Translations under genes and position numbers: made by a program
Part shown: positions 37,486-46,828 of the stretch, one piece after another
How positions within the stretch are numbered: the first letter of the stretch is position 1
Layout: the number at the start of each line of letters is the position of its first letter
Notes under the pieces: model-generated
The model's input: only the letters and a program-made list of their open reading frames with translations
Databases searched by the model: none
What the model was told of the DNA's origin: nothing
Assembly (NCBI RefSeq): GCF_004216915.1
Contig: NZ_SGXD01000001.1
Location: forward strand, 857,013 to 921,012
DNA from: Motilibacter rhizosphaerae
GTDB taxonomy: Bacteria; Actinomycetota; Actinomycetes; Motilibacterales; Motilibacteraceae
Reading direction: 5' to 3'
Length of the DNA stretch: 64,000 nt

Positions 37486-39683
37486 GCACCGCGACGGGCA
37501 CGGACGAGCGCACGGTCGAGCTGGCCATCGGCGGCATGACCTGCGCGTCCTGCGCTGCCCGGGTGGAGAAGAAGCTCAACCGCATGGACGGGGTCACGGC
37601 CTCGGTGAACTACGCGACGGAGAAGGCGCGCGTCACGTACCGCGCCGACGTCGCGCCCGAGGCGCTCGTCGCCACGGTCGAGGCGACCGGGTACACCGCC
37701 GCGCTGCCGAGCGCGGAGCCCGTGGAGGAGCGACCGCCGGGTCCCGACCGGCTCCGCGTCTCCGCCGTCCTCACCGTGCCCGTGCTGCTCCTCGCGATGG
37801 TCCCGGCCCTGCAGGTCGACGGCTGGCAGTGGCTCAGCCTCGCGCTGGCGACACCGGTCGCGACGTGGGGGGCGTGGCCGTTCCACCGGGCGGCGCTGAC
37901 GAACCTGCGCCACCACGCGGCGACGATGGACACGCTGGTCTCGGTGGGCGTGCTCGCGGCGTACCTCTGGTCGCTCTACGCCCTCGTCCTCGGCGGCGCC
38001 GGCGAGATCGGCATGACGATGCGCTTCGAGCTGCTCGCGCGGCGGGGGAGCAGCGACCAGCTCTACCTCGAGGTCGCCTCCGCGGTCACGGTGTTCATCC
38101 TCGCGGGGCGCGCCGCCGAGGCGCGGGCGAAGCGCCGCTCGGGTGCCGCGCTGCGCGCGCTGCTCGACCTCGGCGCGAAGGACGTCGCGGTGCTCCGCGG
38201 CGACCAGGAGGTCCGGGTCCCGCTCGCCCAGCTCGTCGTCGGCGACGCGTTCGTCGTACGCCCCGGGGAGAAGGTCGCCACCGACGGCGTCGTCCTCTCC
38301 GGCAGTTCCGCGGTCGACGCGTCGATGCTCACCGGCGAGAGCGTGCCCGTCGAGGTAGGGACCGGTGACGAGGTGACCGGCGGCACCGTCAACGCCAGCG
38401 GGCGCCTGCTCGTCCGCGCGACCCGCGTCGGGGAGGACACCCGCCTGGCGCAGATCGCGCGCCTCGTCGAGCAGGCACAGCACGGCAAGGCGCAGGTGCA
38501 GCGGCTCGCCGACCGCGTCGCCGCCGTCTTCGTCCCCGTCGTCATCGCGCTGGCGCTCGCGACCCTGCTCGGCTGGCTCCTCGCCGGCGCCGCGCCCGAG
38601 GCGGCGTTCACCGCCGCCGTCGCCGTGCTCATCATCGCCTGCCCCTGCGCGCTCGGGCTCGCGACGCCGACGGCCCTGCTGGTCGGTACGGGCCGGGGCG
38701 CCCAGCTCGGCCTGCTCATCAAGGGCCCTGAGGTCCTCGAGTCCACCCGCCGCGTCGACACCGTCGTGCTCGACAAGACCGGCACGGTCACCACCGGCCG
38801 GATGTCGCTCGTCTCGACCGCGGCTGCTGCAGGGCAGGACCCGGGCGAGCTGCTCCGCCTCGCTGCCGCCGTCGAGCACGCGTCCGAGCACCCGGTGGCG
38901 CAGGCGGTCGCGGCCGCGGCACCCTCCCCGCTCCTCCCCGTCGAGGGCTTCACCAGTGCCGGCGGCCGCGGGGTGTCCGGGGTGGTCGAGGGGCACGCCG
39001 TGGTCGTCGGCCGTCGACTGTGGCTCGAGCAGGAGTGGGCGCTCGTCCCCCCGGCGGAGCTGGTGACGGTGGCGGACGAGGCGGAGGCCCTGGGACGTAC
39101 GCCGGTGTGGGTCGGCTGGGACGGCGCCGTCCGCGGCGTGCTCGTCGTGGCGGACACCGTCAAGGCGACGTCGGCCGAGGCGGTCAGCCGGCTGCGGGCG
39201 CTCGGGCTGGAGCCGGTGCTGCTGACCGGCGACAACGAGCGCGCCGCCCGTGCGGTCGCCGCCCAGGTGGGCATCGACGACGTGGTCGCCGAGGTACTGC
39301 CGGAGGACAAGGCCGCGGCCGTACGCGAGCTGCAGTCCCGCGGGCGCGTCGTCGCCATGGTCGGGGACGGCGTGAACGACGCGGCGGCGCTCGCGCAGGC
39401 CGACCTCGGGCTCGCGATGGGGACCGGCACGGACGTCGCGATGGAGGCGGCGGACCTCACGCTCGTCCGCGGCGACCTCACCGCCGCGGCGGACGCGATC
39501 CGGCTCGCCCGGCGGACCCTCGCCACGATCAAGGGCAACCTCGTCTGGGCGTTCGGCTACAACGTCGCCGCGATCCCGCTGGCCGCCGCCGGCCTGCTGA
39601 GCCCGCTCGTCGCCGGCGCGGCGATGGCGCTGTCGAGCCTGTTCGTGGTGACGAACAGCCTGCGCCTGAGGACTTTCTCCTGA
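37482..39683 (+). CDS. copA: Copper-exporting P1B-type ATPase
   Basis: A 733-residue copper pump. It has one N-terminal metal-binding domain ([11 protein letters not shown]), eight predicted membrane helices, the actuator LTGESVPVE, the transport-site CPC in [15 protein letters not shown], the phosphorylation site [11 protein letters not shown], the HP locus [11 protein letters not shown] and the hinge [12 protein letters not shown]. These match Cu(I) export. It is the last gene of the csoR operon, with a palindromic repeat acting as likely terminator just beyond. Confidence 0.95.
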   Translation: MSTATGTDERTVELAIGGMTCASCAARVEKKLNRMDGVTASVNYATEKARVTYRADVAPEALVATVEATGYTAALPSAEPVEERPPGPDRLRVSAVLTVPVLLLAMVPALQVDGWQWLSLALATPVATWGAWPFHRAALTNLRHHAATMDTLVSVGVLAAYLWSLYALVLGGAGEIGMTMRFELLARRGSSDQLYLEVASAVTVFILAGRAAEARAKRRSGAALRALLDLGAKDVAVLRGDQEVRVPLAQLVVGDAFVVRPGEKVATDGVVLSGSSAVDASMLTGESVPVEVGTGDEVTGGTVNASGRLLVRATRVGEDTRLAQIARLVEQAQHGKAQVQRLADRVAAVFVPVVIALALATLLGWLLAGAAPEAAFTAAVAVLIIACPCALGLATPTALLVGTGRGAQLGLLIKGPEVLESTRRVDTVVLDKTGTVTTGRMSLVSTAAAAGQDPGELLRLAAAVEHASEHPVAQAVAAAAPSPLLPVEGFTSAGGRGVSGVVEGHAVVVGRRLWLEQEWALVPPAELVTVADEAEALGRTPVWVGWDGAVRGVLVVADTVKATSAEAVSRLRALGLEPVLLTGDNERAARAVAAQVGIDDVVAEVLPEDKAAAVRELQSRGRVVAMVGDGVNDAAALAQADLGLAMGTGTDVAMEAADLTLVRGDLTAAADAIRLARRTLATIKGNLVWAFGYNVAAIPLAAAGLLSPLVAGAAMALSSLFVVTNSLRLRTFS

Positions 39684-39691
39684 CCCCCTGC

Positions 39692-39801
39692 TCGTGATCA
39701 TGCACGTCCCGGTCCCCCTGTCCGTGATCATGCACATCTTGGGCATACAGGACGTGCATGATCACGGGGGAGAGGTGCGGCCCAGGTCGTGCATGATCAC
39801 G
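39692..39801. repeat. Extragenic palindromic repeat cluster, four copies
   Basis: Four copies of the core CGTGATCATGCA: forward at 39692 and 39722, inverted at 39751 and 39783. The copies at 39722-39735 and 39757-39770 pair over 14 bp (CCGTGATCATGCAC with its complement) and should act as a bidirectional terminator between copA and the converging tetR gene. Confidence 0.8.
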
Positions 39802-39802
39802 T

Positions 39803-40384
39803 TCAGGGGGTGGAGGGGCGCGGCTGCAGCAGGCCGTCCTCGAGCATCCGCTCGAACAGCGTGAAGGTGGCCTCCATGTCGACCTCGTCAGGGGCGAGCA
39901 GCCACTGCACCTGCAGCCCGTCCATGACCGCGAGCATCAGCGTGGCCGCGAGCACGGTCTCCTGGGTGGCGAGGTGCCCGTCGCGCTCGAGGTCGGCGGC
40001 GATGCGAGCGCGGAAGCGCGCGTAGCGCTCCCGGAAGAACTGCTGAGCCGGGTGGTCCTCGGTCACGCTCTCCGCGGCCAGCACGGTGAACGCCTGGACC
40101 AGCCCGGGCTGCCCCACGTTGTGGGCGACGACCGCCCGGCTGCGCTCCAGGGCGGTGTGCAGTGACCCGTCCCGCGGGAGGGCCTGCTCGACAGCCGCCT
40201 CGTCCTCGCGGTCGCGCTCGGCCAGCACGGAGATGAGCAGCTCCTCCTTGCTGGCGAAGTGGTGCAGCACGCCGGCGTTGGTGAGCCCGACGCGGGCGGC
40301 GACCTGCCCGAGCGACGCCCCGCGGAAGCCGCGCTCGGCGAACAGCTCGAAGGCCGCCTGGACGATCTGCGCGCGCCGCTCCAT
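39803..40384 (-). CDS. TetR-family repressor of the GH3 gene
   Basis: A 193-residue regulator. The N-terminal HTH is FELFAERGFRGASLGQVAAR with VGLTNAGVLHHFASKEELL; the C-terminal ligand domain is all-helical. The ATG lies six bases after a TAGGGT -10 (40391-40396), so the message is leaderless. It is divergent from the GH3 glycosidase across a perfect 22-bp palindrome (40439-40460), which it should bind, repressing the glycosidase and possibly itself. The inducer is unknown; a sugar is likely by context. Confidence 0.87.
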   Translation of the reverse strand: MERRAQIVQAAFELFAERGFRGASLGQVAARVGLTNAGVLHHFASKEELLISVLAERDREDEAAVEQALPRDGSLHTALERSRAVVAHNVGQPGLVQAFTVLAAESVTEDHPAQQFFRERYARFRARIAADLERDGHLATQETVLAATLMLAVMDGLQVQWLLAPDEVDMEATFTLFERMLEDGLLQPRPSTP

Positions 40385-40438
40385 GCGGCAACCCTAGGCG
40401 GCGGAGCCCCGGCTGGGTCACAGTTCGGTCTCGGGACT

Positions 40439-40460
40439 ACCGACCAACCGGTTGGTCGGT
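40439..40460. promoter_or_regulatory. TetR-type operator for the GH3 gene
   Basis: A perfect 22-bp palindrome with half-site ACCGACCAACC. A TAGGTT -10 for the glycosidase gene follows at 40462-40467, so the site covers the space where its -35 and spacer lie. The tetR -10 is at 40391-40396 on the other strand. Confidence 0.82.
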
Positions 40461-40530
40461 CTAGGTTGCCTCGGGATCCCGAACCGCCGGCGGCCCGCCG
40501 GCGCGACACCGCCGTCAGGAAGGACCACGC

Positions 40531-43500
40531 ATGCGCGACGCACGACGCGACCGCCACGCCGTCGGACGCAGGACGGGCCGGAGGTGGGTGCCCCTCACCG
40601 CCGCGCTGGCCACCGCGCTCGCCGCGGCCGGCTCGGGGGCGGCCTCCGCCGCCACGACGGACCCGAACCCGGGCCCGCTCGAGACCGCGAACGCCGCACT
40701 CTCGCGGCACGCCGCGACGCAGGGCATGGTGCTGCTCGAGAACCACGACAGCACGCTGCCGATGGCGCGCGGCGGGAACGTCGCGCTCTTCGGCGTCGGC
40801 GCGTACAAGACGGTGAAGGGCGGCACCGGGTCCGGCGACGTCTACAACCGCTACACGATCAACGTGCGGCAGGGCCTGGAGGGGGCCGGCTACACGGTGA
40901 CGACGAGCGACGCGTACTGGAACGCGATGACCAGCGCGTACGACACGAAGTACCCGGCCAGCGCAACGGGCCAGATCTTCGGCCCGGCGGTCGACTACTC
41001 CTCGGTCGAGCAGCTGCTCACCCCGGACAGCGTGAAGCCGAAGGCTCCGACGAGCACGGCGATCTACGTCGTGGCGCGCAACTCCGGCGAGGGCGCGGAC
41101 CGGTCGGCGACGGCCGGCGACTACTACCTCACCGACACCGAGAAGGCGGACCTGGCCCTCCTCGGCCAGAGCTACCAGCACGTCGTCGTCGTCCTCAACA
41201 CCGGTGGCGTCATGGACACGGCGTTCTACAAGCAGATCAACGCGTCGGAGAAGGACCCGAGCGGCGGGACCGCGCTCGACTCCCTCCTGCTGATGAGCCA
41301 GGCGGGCCAGGAGTCCGGCAACGCGCTCGCCGACGTGCTCGACGGCGCTGTCGACCCCTCGGGGCACCTCACCGACACCTGGGCCTCGGCGTACTCCTTC
41401 TACCCGGCGTCGGCGACGTTCGGGGCCAATGACAAGAACACCGCGACAGAGCCGTACGCCGAGGGCATCTACGTCGGCTACCGCTACTTCGACTCGTTCT
41501 ACAAGACCATCGATGCCGCGAACCCGGCCGGTGTCGTCGACTACCCCTTCGGCTACGGCCTGAGCTACACGACCTTCCGCGACGACGTCGTGACCGTCCA
41601 GTCCAAGGCGTCGAAGACCACGGTGAAGGTGAAGGTCACCAACACCGGGACGCGCAGCGGCAAGCAGGTCGTGCAGGTCTACTTCTCCGCTCCGCAGACC
41701 GGTCCCGACAAGCCGTACCAGCAGCTCGCGGGCTATGCGAAGACCGACGAGCTCGGCCCCGGGCAGTCCGAGCACGTCGACATCGCCTTCGACACCACGC
41801 AGATGGCGTCGTACGACACAGCGCGCGCCGCGTGGGTCCTCGATGCCGGTGACTACCTCATCCGTGTCGGCGACTCCTCACGCAGCACCCACGTCGCGGC
41901 GCGCTTGACGCTGCCCTCGACGGTCGTCACCGAGCAGGACCACAACGAACTGGCCGACGACGAGCAGCCGAGCTCGGAGCTGCACAGCGACCCGAGCAGC
42001 TTCTACAGCTACGCCGGCGAGCAGGCGGAGATCGCGAAGGCGCCGCACCTCACCATCGGCGGCAAGTTCCGCACGGTGCAAGCGGCTTCTCCGTACGAGC
42101 AGTCCGTGCCCGTCGACCCGACGTCGCCCTACTACGCGGTCGACGGCAGCCTCATCTCGAGGACCACGGCGTACGTCGACCCGGCGCAGAGCGACTGGGC
42201 TGGTACGGGTGCGCCGTACGCGCCGAAGACCGGCGAGACCGTCCAGGCCGTGAAGCCCGTCCCCGGCGCGACGCTCTACGACGTCGCCAAGGGCACGGTG
42301 TCGATGCAGCAGTTCGTCGCCGGTCTCAGCCTCGACCAGCTGTCGAACATCGTCGAGGGCGCCAACACCCCGGGTTCGACCCCGACGGCCGTCGGCGCCG
42401 CCGGCTACACGACCGCGAAGTACGAGTCCCTCGGCATCCCGGGGACGACGGAGTCCGACGGCCCCGCGGGTCTGCGCATCACGCAGCAGATCCCCACGAC
42501 GCCGACGACCTACCAGTGGACGACGGCCTGGCCGATCGGCACGCTGCTCGCGCAGACGTGGGACCGCGACCTCGTCCAGCAGGTCGGTGACGCGGTGGGC
42601 AAGGAGATGACGGAGTACGGCGCGACGCTGTGGCTCGCCCCCGGCATGAACATCCACCGGGACCCGCTGAACGGCCGCAACTTCGAGTACTACTCCGAGG
42701 ACCCGCTCGTCGCCGGGCTCACTGCGGCGGCGACGACCAAGGGCGTGCAGAGCAACCCCGGTGTCGGCGTGACGCTGAAGCACTACGCCGAGAACAGCCA
42801 GGAGGCCAACAGGAACGCGGACGACGCCGTCGTCAGCGAGCGGGCCGCGCGCGAGATCGAGCTCAAGGGCTTCGAGATCGCCGTCAAGTCCGCGCAGCCC
42901 ATGGCGATCATGACGTCGTACAACAAGATCAACGGCACCTGGGCGTCGCGGAACTACGACCTGGTGACCGACATCCTCCACGGTGAGTGGGGGTTCAAGG
43001 GCCTCGTCATGACCGACTGGGGCGGCAGCCACGGCGCCGCGAACACGATGTACGCCGGCAACGACCTGATCATGCCGGGCAACAACCCGGGCGAGGTCGT
43101 CAACGCCGCGAAGAAGGTCACTCCCACGCTCGACGTGGACGGCCTTCCCGCGTACACCCGCACGCTGCGGGGCACGTCGTACCGCTACACCTGGAGCACC
43201 GGCAACTTCACGCTCTCGGGCAGCGGCACGCAGACGATCTCGACCCGTGTCGACGGGACCACCGACCTGTCGCACCCGGTGTCGGGGACCACGACGACGG
43301 ACGCGACCGGCAAGCCGGTCCTCACGCCGAACGCCGGCTTCGCCAGTGTCGATGGGGCGTACCAGGCGGTGCAGGCCGAGATCGCCTCGACTGCCCACGG
43401 CCTCTCCGCCGACCAGCGGGCAGGCATCACGCTCACCGACGTCGTGCACCAGGTGCCCGGCGACGCGACGAGCCCGGTGACCGCCTTCACGGTCGTGCTC

Positions 43501-43707
43501 AAGGGGACCTACCCCGCGAGCTACGACCTGCGCCTCGGTGACCTGCAGCGCAGCGCGTCGCGGATCCTCGCGGTCGTCGCGCAGAGCCTGCCGTTCCAGC
43601 AGCTCGCGGCCCTGCAGGGAGTCTCGGGCATAACGGTGGCGCCGTACACCAGCCAGTTCACCGACCTGGCGACGTACGTCGCGGTGGACAAGGACCGCAT
43701 CCGGTAG
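40531..43707 (+). CDS. Secreted GH3 glycosidase with permuted domain order
   Basis: A 1,058-residue exported protein with a signal peptide (about residues 1-41, ending SAASA). In ordinary GH3 enzymes the catalytic barrel comes first. Here the Rossmann-like GH3 C-domain comes first (VALFGVGAY, near residue 90), then a fibronectin-like domain (KTTVKVKVTNTGTRSGKQ, near 365), and the catalytic barrel last. The nucleophile Asp is in LVMTDWGGSHG near residue 827, and GMNIHRDPLNGRNFEYYSED is intact. A known minority of GH3 enzymes has this order. It probably acts on beta-glucosides or xylosides. It is regulated by the divergent TetR and ends at a palindromic terminator. Confidence 0.88.
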   Translation: MRDARRDRHAVGRRTGRRWVPLTAALATALAAAGSGAASAATTDPNPGPLETANAALSRHAATQGMVLLENHDSTLPMARGGNVALFGVGAYKTVKGGTGSGDVYNRYTINVRQGLEGAGYTVTTSDAYWNAMTSAYDTKYPASATGQIFGPAVDYSSVEQLLTPDSVKPKAPTSTAIYVVARNSGEGADRSATAGDYYLTDTEKADLALLGQSYQHVVVVLNTGGVMDTAFYKQINASEKDPSGGTALDSLLLMSQAGQESGNALADVLDGAVDPSGHLTDTWASAYSFYPASATFGANDKNTATEPYAEGIYVGYRYFDSFYKTIDAANPAGVVDYPFGYGLSYTTFRDDVVTVQSKASKTTVKVKVTNTGTRSGKQVVQVYFSAPQTGPDKPYQQLAGYAKTDELGPGQSEHVDIAFDTTQMASYDTARAAWVLDAGDYLIRVGDSSRSTHVAARLTLPSTVVTEQDHNELADDEQPSSELHSDPSSFYSYAGEQAEIAKAPHLTIGGKFRTVQAASPYEQSVPVDPTSPYYAVDGSLISRTTAYVDPAQSDWAGTGAPYAPKTGETVQAVKPVPGATLYDVAKGTVSMQQFVAGLSLDQLSNIVEGANTPGSTPTAVGAAGYTTAKYESLGIPGTTESDGPAGLRITQQIPTTPTTYQWTTAWPIGTLLAQTWDRDLVQQVGDAVGKEMTEYGATLWLAPGMNIHRDPLNGRNFEYYSEDPLVAGLTAAATTKGVQSNPGVGVTLKHYAENSQEANRNADDAVVSERAAREIELKGFEIAVKSAQPMAIMTSYNKINGTWASRNYDLVTDILHGEWGFKGLVMTDWGGSHGAANTMYAGNDLIMPGNNPGEVVNAAKKVTPTLDVDGLPAYTRTLRGTSYRYTWSTGNFTLSGSGTQTISTRVDGTTDLSHPVSGTTTTDATGKPVLTPNAGFASVDGAYQAVQAEIASTAHGLSADQRAGITLTDVVHQVPGDATSPVTAFTVVLKGTYPASYDLRLGDLQRSASRILAVVAQSLPFQQLAALQGVSGITVAPYTSQFTDLATYVAVDKDRIR

Positions 43708-43720
43708 CCCCTCCACCTCT

Positions 43721-43764
43721 CCGTGATCATGCACGACCTGGGCTCCCAGGTCGTGCATGATCAC
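43721..43764. repeat. Extragenic palindromic repeat pair forming a terminator
   Basis: Forward copy 43721-43742 and inverted copy 43746-43764 of the CGTGATCATGCA family form a perfect stem of at least 19 bp with a short CTC-containing loop, 14 bases after the GH3 stop. Confidence 0.85.
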
Positions 43765-43843
43765 GTCCAGGGAGGGTCGCCGCAGGCCGGGCGCGGTGAT
43801 CCGGCGTGCCACACTCGTGCTCCGCCGAGCTCGAGAGGACGAC

Positions 43844-44209
43844 GTGGACGACCAGGGACCGCCCGGGTGGCTCTTCCCCACGCTGATCGGCGTCATCGGG
43901 ACCATCGCGCTCGTCGTGCTCGCGACCTTCGTCGTGGTGATCATCCATGGGGCCCGCCGCTGGCACCGCAACAACGCCGCGCCGCTCGTCACGCTGCCCG
44001 CGACGCTGGTGGGCAAGCGCGCGCACGTGTCCGGGGGATCGGGCGAGTCATCCGCCTCCACGACGTACTTCCTGACGTTCGAGAGCGAGGGCGAGGAGCG
44101 CATCGAGCTGCCGGTGCGCGGCGCTGACTACGGGCGCCTCGTCGAGGGTGACCGAGGCCGTCTCACCCACCAGGGCATGAGGTTCAAGGGCTTCGAGCGG
44201 GAGCGCTGA
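43844..44209 (+). CDS. DUF2500-like membrane protein
   Basis: A 121-residue protein. One membrane helix (about residues 10-32) is followed by RRWHRNNAAPLVTLPATLVG and a beta-rich part ending GRLVEGDRGRLTHQGMRFKG, which matches DUF2500 proteins. The GTG at 43844 was chosen because GAGAGGA lies just upstream and the extension before it is Arg-rich. Function unknown. Confidence 0.75.
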   Translation: MDDQGPPGWLFPTLIGVIGTIALVVLATFVVVIIHGARRWHRNNAAPLVTLPATLVGKRAHVSGGSGESSASTTYFLTFESEGEERIELPVRGADYGRLVEGDRGRLTHQGMRFKGFERER

Positions 44210-44243
44210 CGGGGCCCTGCACCCACTGGAGCAGGATGGCGGC

Positions 44244-45212
44244 ATGCGCGCTGTCGTCGTCACGGAGTCCGGCGGTCCCGAGGTCCTCGAGCTCCAGGAC
44301 CGTGAGAGCCCGACCCCCGGCCCCGGCGAGCTGCTCGTCGAGGTCGAGGCGGCCGGCGTCAACTACATGGACATCTACGCCCGCGAGGGCCGGCCGCCCT
44401 ACACGCGGGAGACGCCGTACGTCCTCGGCGCCGAGGGCGCGGGCCGCGTCACCGAGCTCGGCGAGGGGGTCGAGGGCGTCAGCGTCGGCAGCACGGTCGC
44501 CTGGACGGGCGTGCCCGGCAGCTACGCCGAGCAGGTGCTCGTTCCGGCGGACCGGGCCGTCCCCGTACCGGACGGCGTCGACGCGCAGACCGCGGCGGCC
44601 GTCATGCTGCAGGGCTGCACCGCGCACTACCTGGCCAGCACCACGTACCCGGTCGGCGAGGGCGACGTCACGGTGGTGCACGCCGCGGCCGGCGGCGTCG
44701 GGCTGCTGCTCACGCAGATCATCCGCGCGCGTGGCGGGATCGTGGTGGCGACGACCTCCGGCGGGGAGAAGGCGGAGCTCGCGCAGCGGGCGGGCGCGCA
44801 GCACGTCGCGTCGTACGACGACTACGCCGACGTGGTCCGCGAGGTCAGCGCGGGAGCGGGCGCGGCCGTGGTCTACGACGGCGTCGGCGCCTCCACCTTC
44901 GACACGAGCCTGCAGGTGCTCCGGCGGCGCGGGCTCCTGGTGCTGTACGGCGCGGCCAGCGGCCCGGTCCCGCCGTTCGAGCTGCAGCGGTTGTCCTCCG
45001 GTGGCTCGCTGTTCATCACGCGCCCGACGCTCGGTGACCACATCGTGACCCGCGAGGAGCTGGTGGGCCGCACCGACGAGCTCTTCGGCTGGATCGCGGC
45101 CGGCGAGCTCGACGTGCGCATCGGGGCGACGTACGCGCTGGCCGACGCCGCCCGGGCGCACGAGGACCTCGCCGGGCGGCGGACGACGGGGAAGCTGCTG
45201 CTCCTGCCCTGA
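44244..45212 (+). CDS. Quinone oxidoreductase, MDR superfamily
   Basis: A 322-residue NADPH-dependent reductase of the zinc-free QOR type. The N-terminal GroES-like domain begins MRAVVVTESGGPEVLEL, and the Rossmann loop is AAGGVGLLLTQI near residue 150. No catalytic zinc cysteines are seen. The ATG lies six bases after a CAGGAT -10 (44232-44237), so it is leaderless. It probably reduces quinones or reactive enones. Confidence 0.9.
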   Translation: MRAVVVTESGGPEVLELQDRESPTPGPGELLVEVEAAGVNYMDIYAREGRPPYTRETPYVLGAEGAGRVTELGEGVEGVSVGSTVAWTGVPGSYAEQVLVPADRAVPVPDGVDAQTAAAVMLQGCTAHYLASTTYPVGEGDVTVVHAAAGGVGLLLTQIIRARGGIVVATTSGGEKAELAQRAGAQHVASYDDYADVVREVSAGAGAAVVYDGVGASTFDTSLQVLRRRGLLVLYGAASGPVPPFELQRLSSGGSLFITRPTLGDHIVTREELVGRTDELFGWIAAGELDVRIGATYALADAARAHEDLAGRRTTGKLLLLP

Positions 45213-45220
45213 CCCACGAT

Positions 45221-45269
45221 CTGCATGATCACGGGGGAGATGGCGCGCACGGCCTGCACGTGATCGGGG
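45221..45269. repeat. Extragenic palindromic repeat, degenerate pair
   Basis: CTGCATGATCACGGG (from 45221) and a shorter CTGCACGTGATCGGG (from about 45254) belong to the CGTGATCATGCA family. They lie between the oxidoreductase stop and the promoter of the gene at 45296. Confidence 0.6.
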
Positions 45270-45295
45270 CGCGCCGTTTGGGGCAGGCTGTGCTC

Positions 45296-46699
45296 GTGCG
45301 CACCCGTCTGGCCGCAGGCCTCGCCGTCCCGCTCCTCGTGCTGCTCCCGGCGGCCGCTGCCCAGGCCGCGCCCGTCGACGACGCGGCCAGCGCGCTCGAG
45401 AAGGGGCCGGGCGTCTACGTCGACCCGCAGGTGACGTCGTCGCTGTCCGTCGACTGGGACCGCGTGCGCGACGCGGTCGAGGCCGCCGGGACGCCGGTCT
45501 TCATCGCCGCGCTCCCCGACGCCAACAAGAGCGCGACCGACCTGCACCTCCACACGCTCATCGACGACGTCGGCAAGAAGGGGACCTACGTCGTCGTCGG
45601 AAGCAGCTCGGGCTCCGTCGCGGACGACCTGCCCAAGGTCAGTGCGGCCCAGGCCTGGTCGCAGGCGGTCAGCGCGCACGGCGGCGACCGCACCGCGATC
45701 CTGCTCGACTTCGTCGACGCCGTACGCGCCGAGGCCGGCTCCAGCTCGTCCGGTTCGAGCGGCTCGAGCGGAGGCGGGGGTGGCACCGCGGCGGGCGTGC
45801 TGGTCGGCGGCATCGTCGTGCTGGGCGGTGGTGCCGGGCTGCTCGCCCTGCGTGCCAGCCGCCGCCGGCGCCGGCAGGAGGCGGAGGCCTTCGCCGAGGT
45901 GCACGGCGCGGCCGAGGAGGACGTGACCGCGCTCGGCGAGGACATCGCCCGCCTCGACGTGCCCGACAGCGCGGACGACGCGACGCGGACGGACTACACG
46001 GGCGCGCTGGACGCGTACGACCGGGCGAAGCAGGCGCTCGCGGCCAGCACGCACGTCGCCGAGCTCCAGGCCGTGACCTCGGCGCTCGAGGAGGGGCGCT
46101 GGCGGATGGAGTGCGTCCGCGCCCGGCTCGCCGGCAAGCCCGTCCCCGAGCGGCTGCCCCCGTGCTTCTTCGACCCCCGCCACGGCCCCTCCGTCACCCA
46201 GGTCTCGTGGGCGCCGGCCGGCGGCGCCGCGCGCGAGGTGCCCGTCTGCCAGGCGGACGCCGACCGCATCGCGCGCGGCGAGGACCCGCAGACCCGGCAG
46301 GTGCTCGTGCAGGGCTCGCCGGTGCCGTACTGGAACGCCGGCCCCGCCTACGCCGGCTACTCGGGCGGGTTCTACGGCGGCTGGGGCGGCGGCGGCTTCC
46401 TCTCCGGGCTGCTGCTCGGCGAGGTGCTCTCCGGTGGCGGCGGTTGGGGCGGCTACGGCTACGGGCCCGGCTGGGGCGGTGGCTACGCCGGCGACGGTGG
46501 TGCGGGCTCCGACGGGGGGAACGGCGGCGGCGACTTCGCGAGCGGCTTCGACTTCGGCGGCAGCGGCTGGGGCGGCGACAGCGGCGCCGGCGACTCGGGC
46601 GGCGGTGGCTTCGACTTCGGCGGCGGTGGAGGCGGGGACTTCGGGGGCGGAGGCGGCGACTCCGGCGGTGGCGGGTCCGACGGCGGAGGCGGCTGGTAG
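45296..46699 (+). CDS. Exported membrane protein with Gly-rich C-terminus
   Basis: A 467-residue protein. The signal peptide (residues 1-23) is followed by a mixed alpha/beta domain (GVYVDPQVTSSLSVDWDRV), a Ser/Gly linker, one membrane helix (about residues 163-182), a helical cytoplasmic part with two Cys (CFFDPRHGP and VPVCQAD), and about 120 residues of Gly/Trp/Tyr/Phe/Asp low-complexity sequence. The GTG at 45296 is six bases after a CAGGCT hexamer (45284-45289) and gives a proper signal peptide. The first domain resembles TPM-like proteins in layout only; function unknown. Confidence 0.75.
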   Translation: MRTRLAAGLAVPLLVLLPAAAAQAAPVDDAASALEKGPGVYVDPQVTSSLSVDWDRVRDAVEAAGTPVFIAALPDANKSATDLHLHTLIDDVGKKGTYVVVGSSSGSVADDLPKVSAAQAWSQAVSAHGGDRTAILLDFVDAVRAEAGSSSSGSSGSSGGGGGTAAGVLVGGIVVLGGGAGLLALRASRRRRRQEAEAFAEVHGAAEEDVTALGEDIARLDVPDSADDATRTDYTGALDAYDRAKQALAASTHVAELQAVTSALEEGRWRMECVRARLAGKPVPERLPPCFFDPRHGPSVTQVSWAPAGGAAREVPVCQADADRIARGEDPQTRQVLVQGSPVPYWNAGPAYAGYSGGFYGGWGGGGFLSGLLLGEVLSGGGGWGGYGYGPGWGGGYAGDGGAGSDGGNGGGDFASGFDFGGSGWGGDSGAGDSGGGGFDFGGGGGGDFGGGGGDSGGGGSDGGGGW

Positions 46700-46828
46700 C
46701 CGCCGCTCCCCCCGGCTCACCCCACGAGGCTCAAGAGCGGCGCCGGACCACCCGAAGGGAGCAGAGCCAGGACGGCACCTCGAGGACCACGGACCGGACC
46801 TCGGCGCTCCTCGTCGGGAAGGTTGCAC

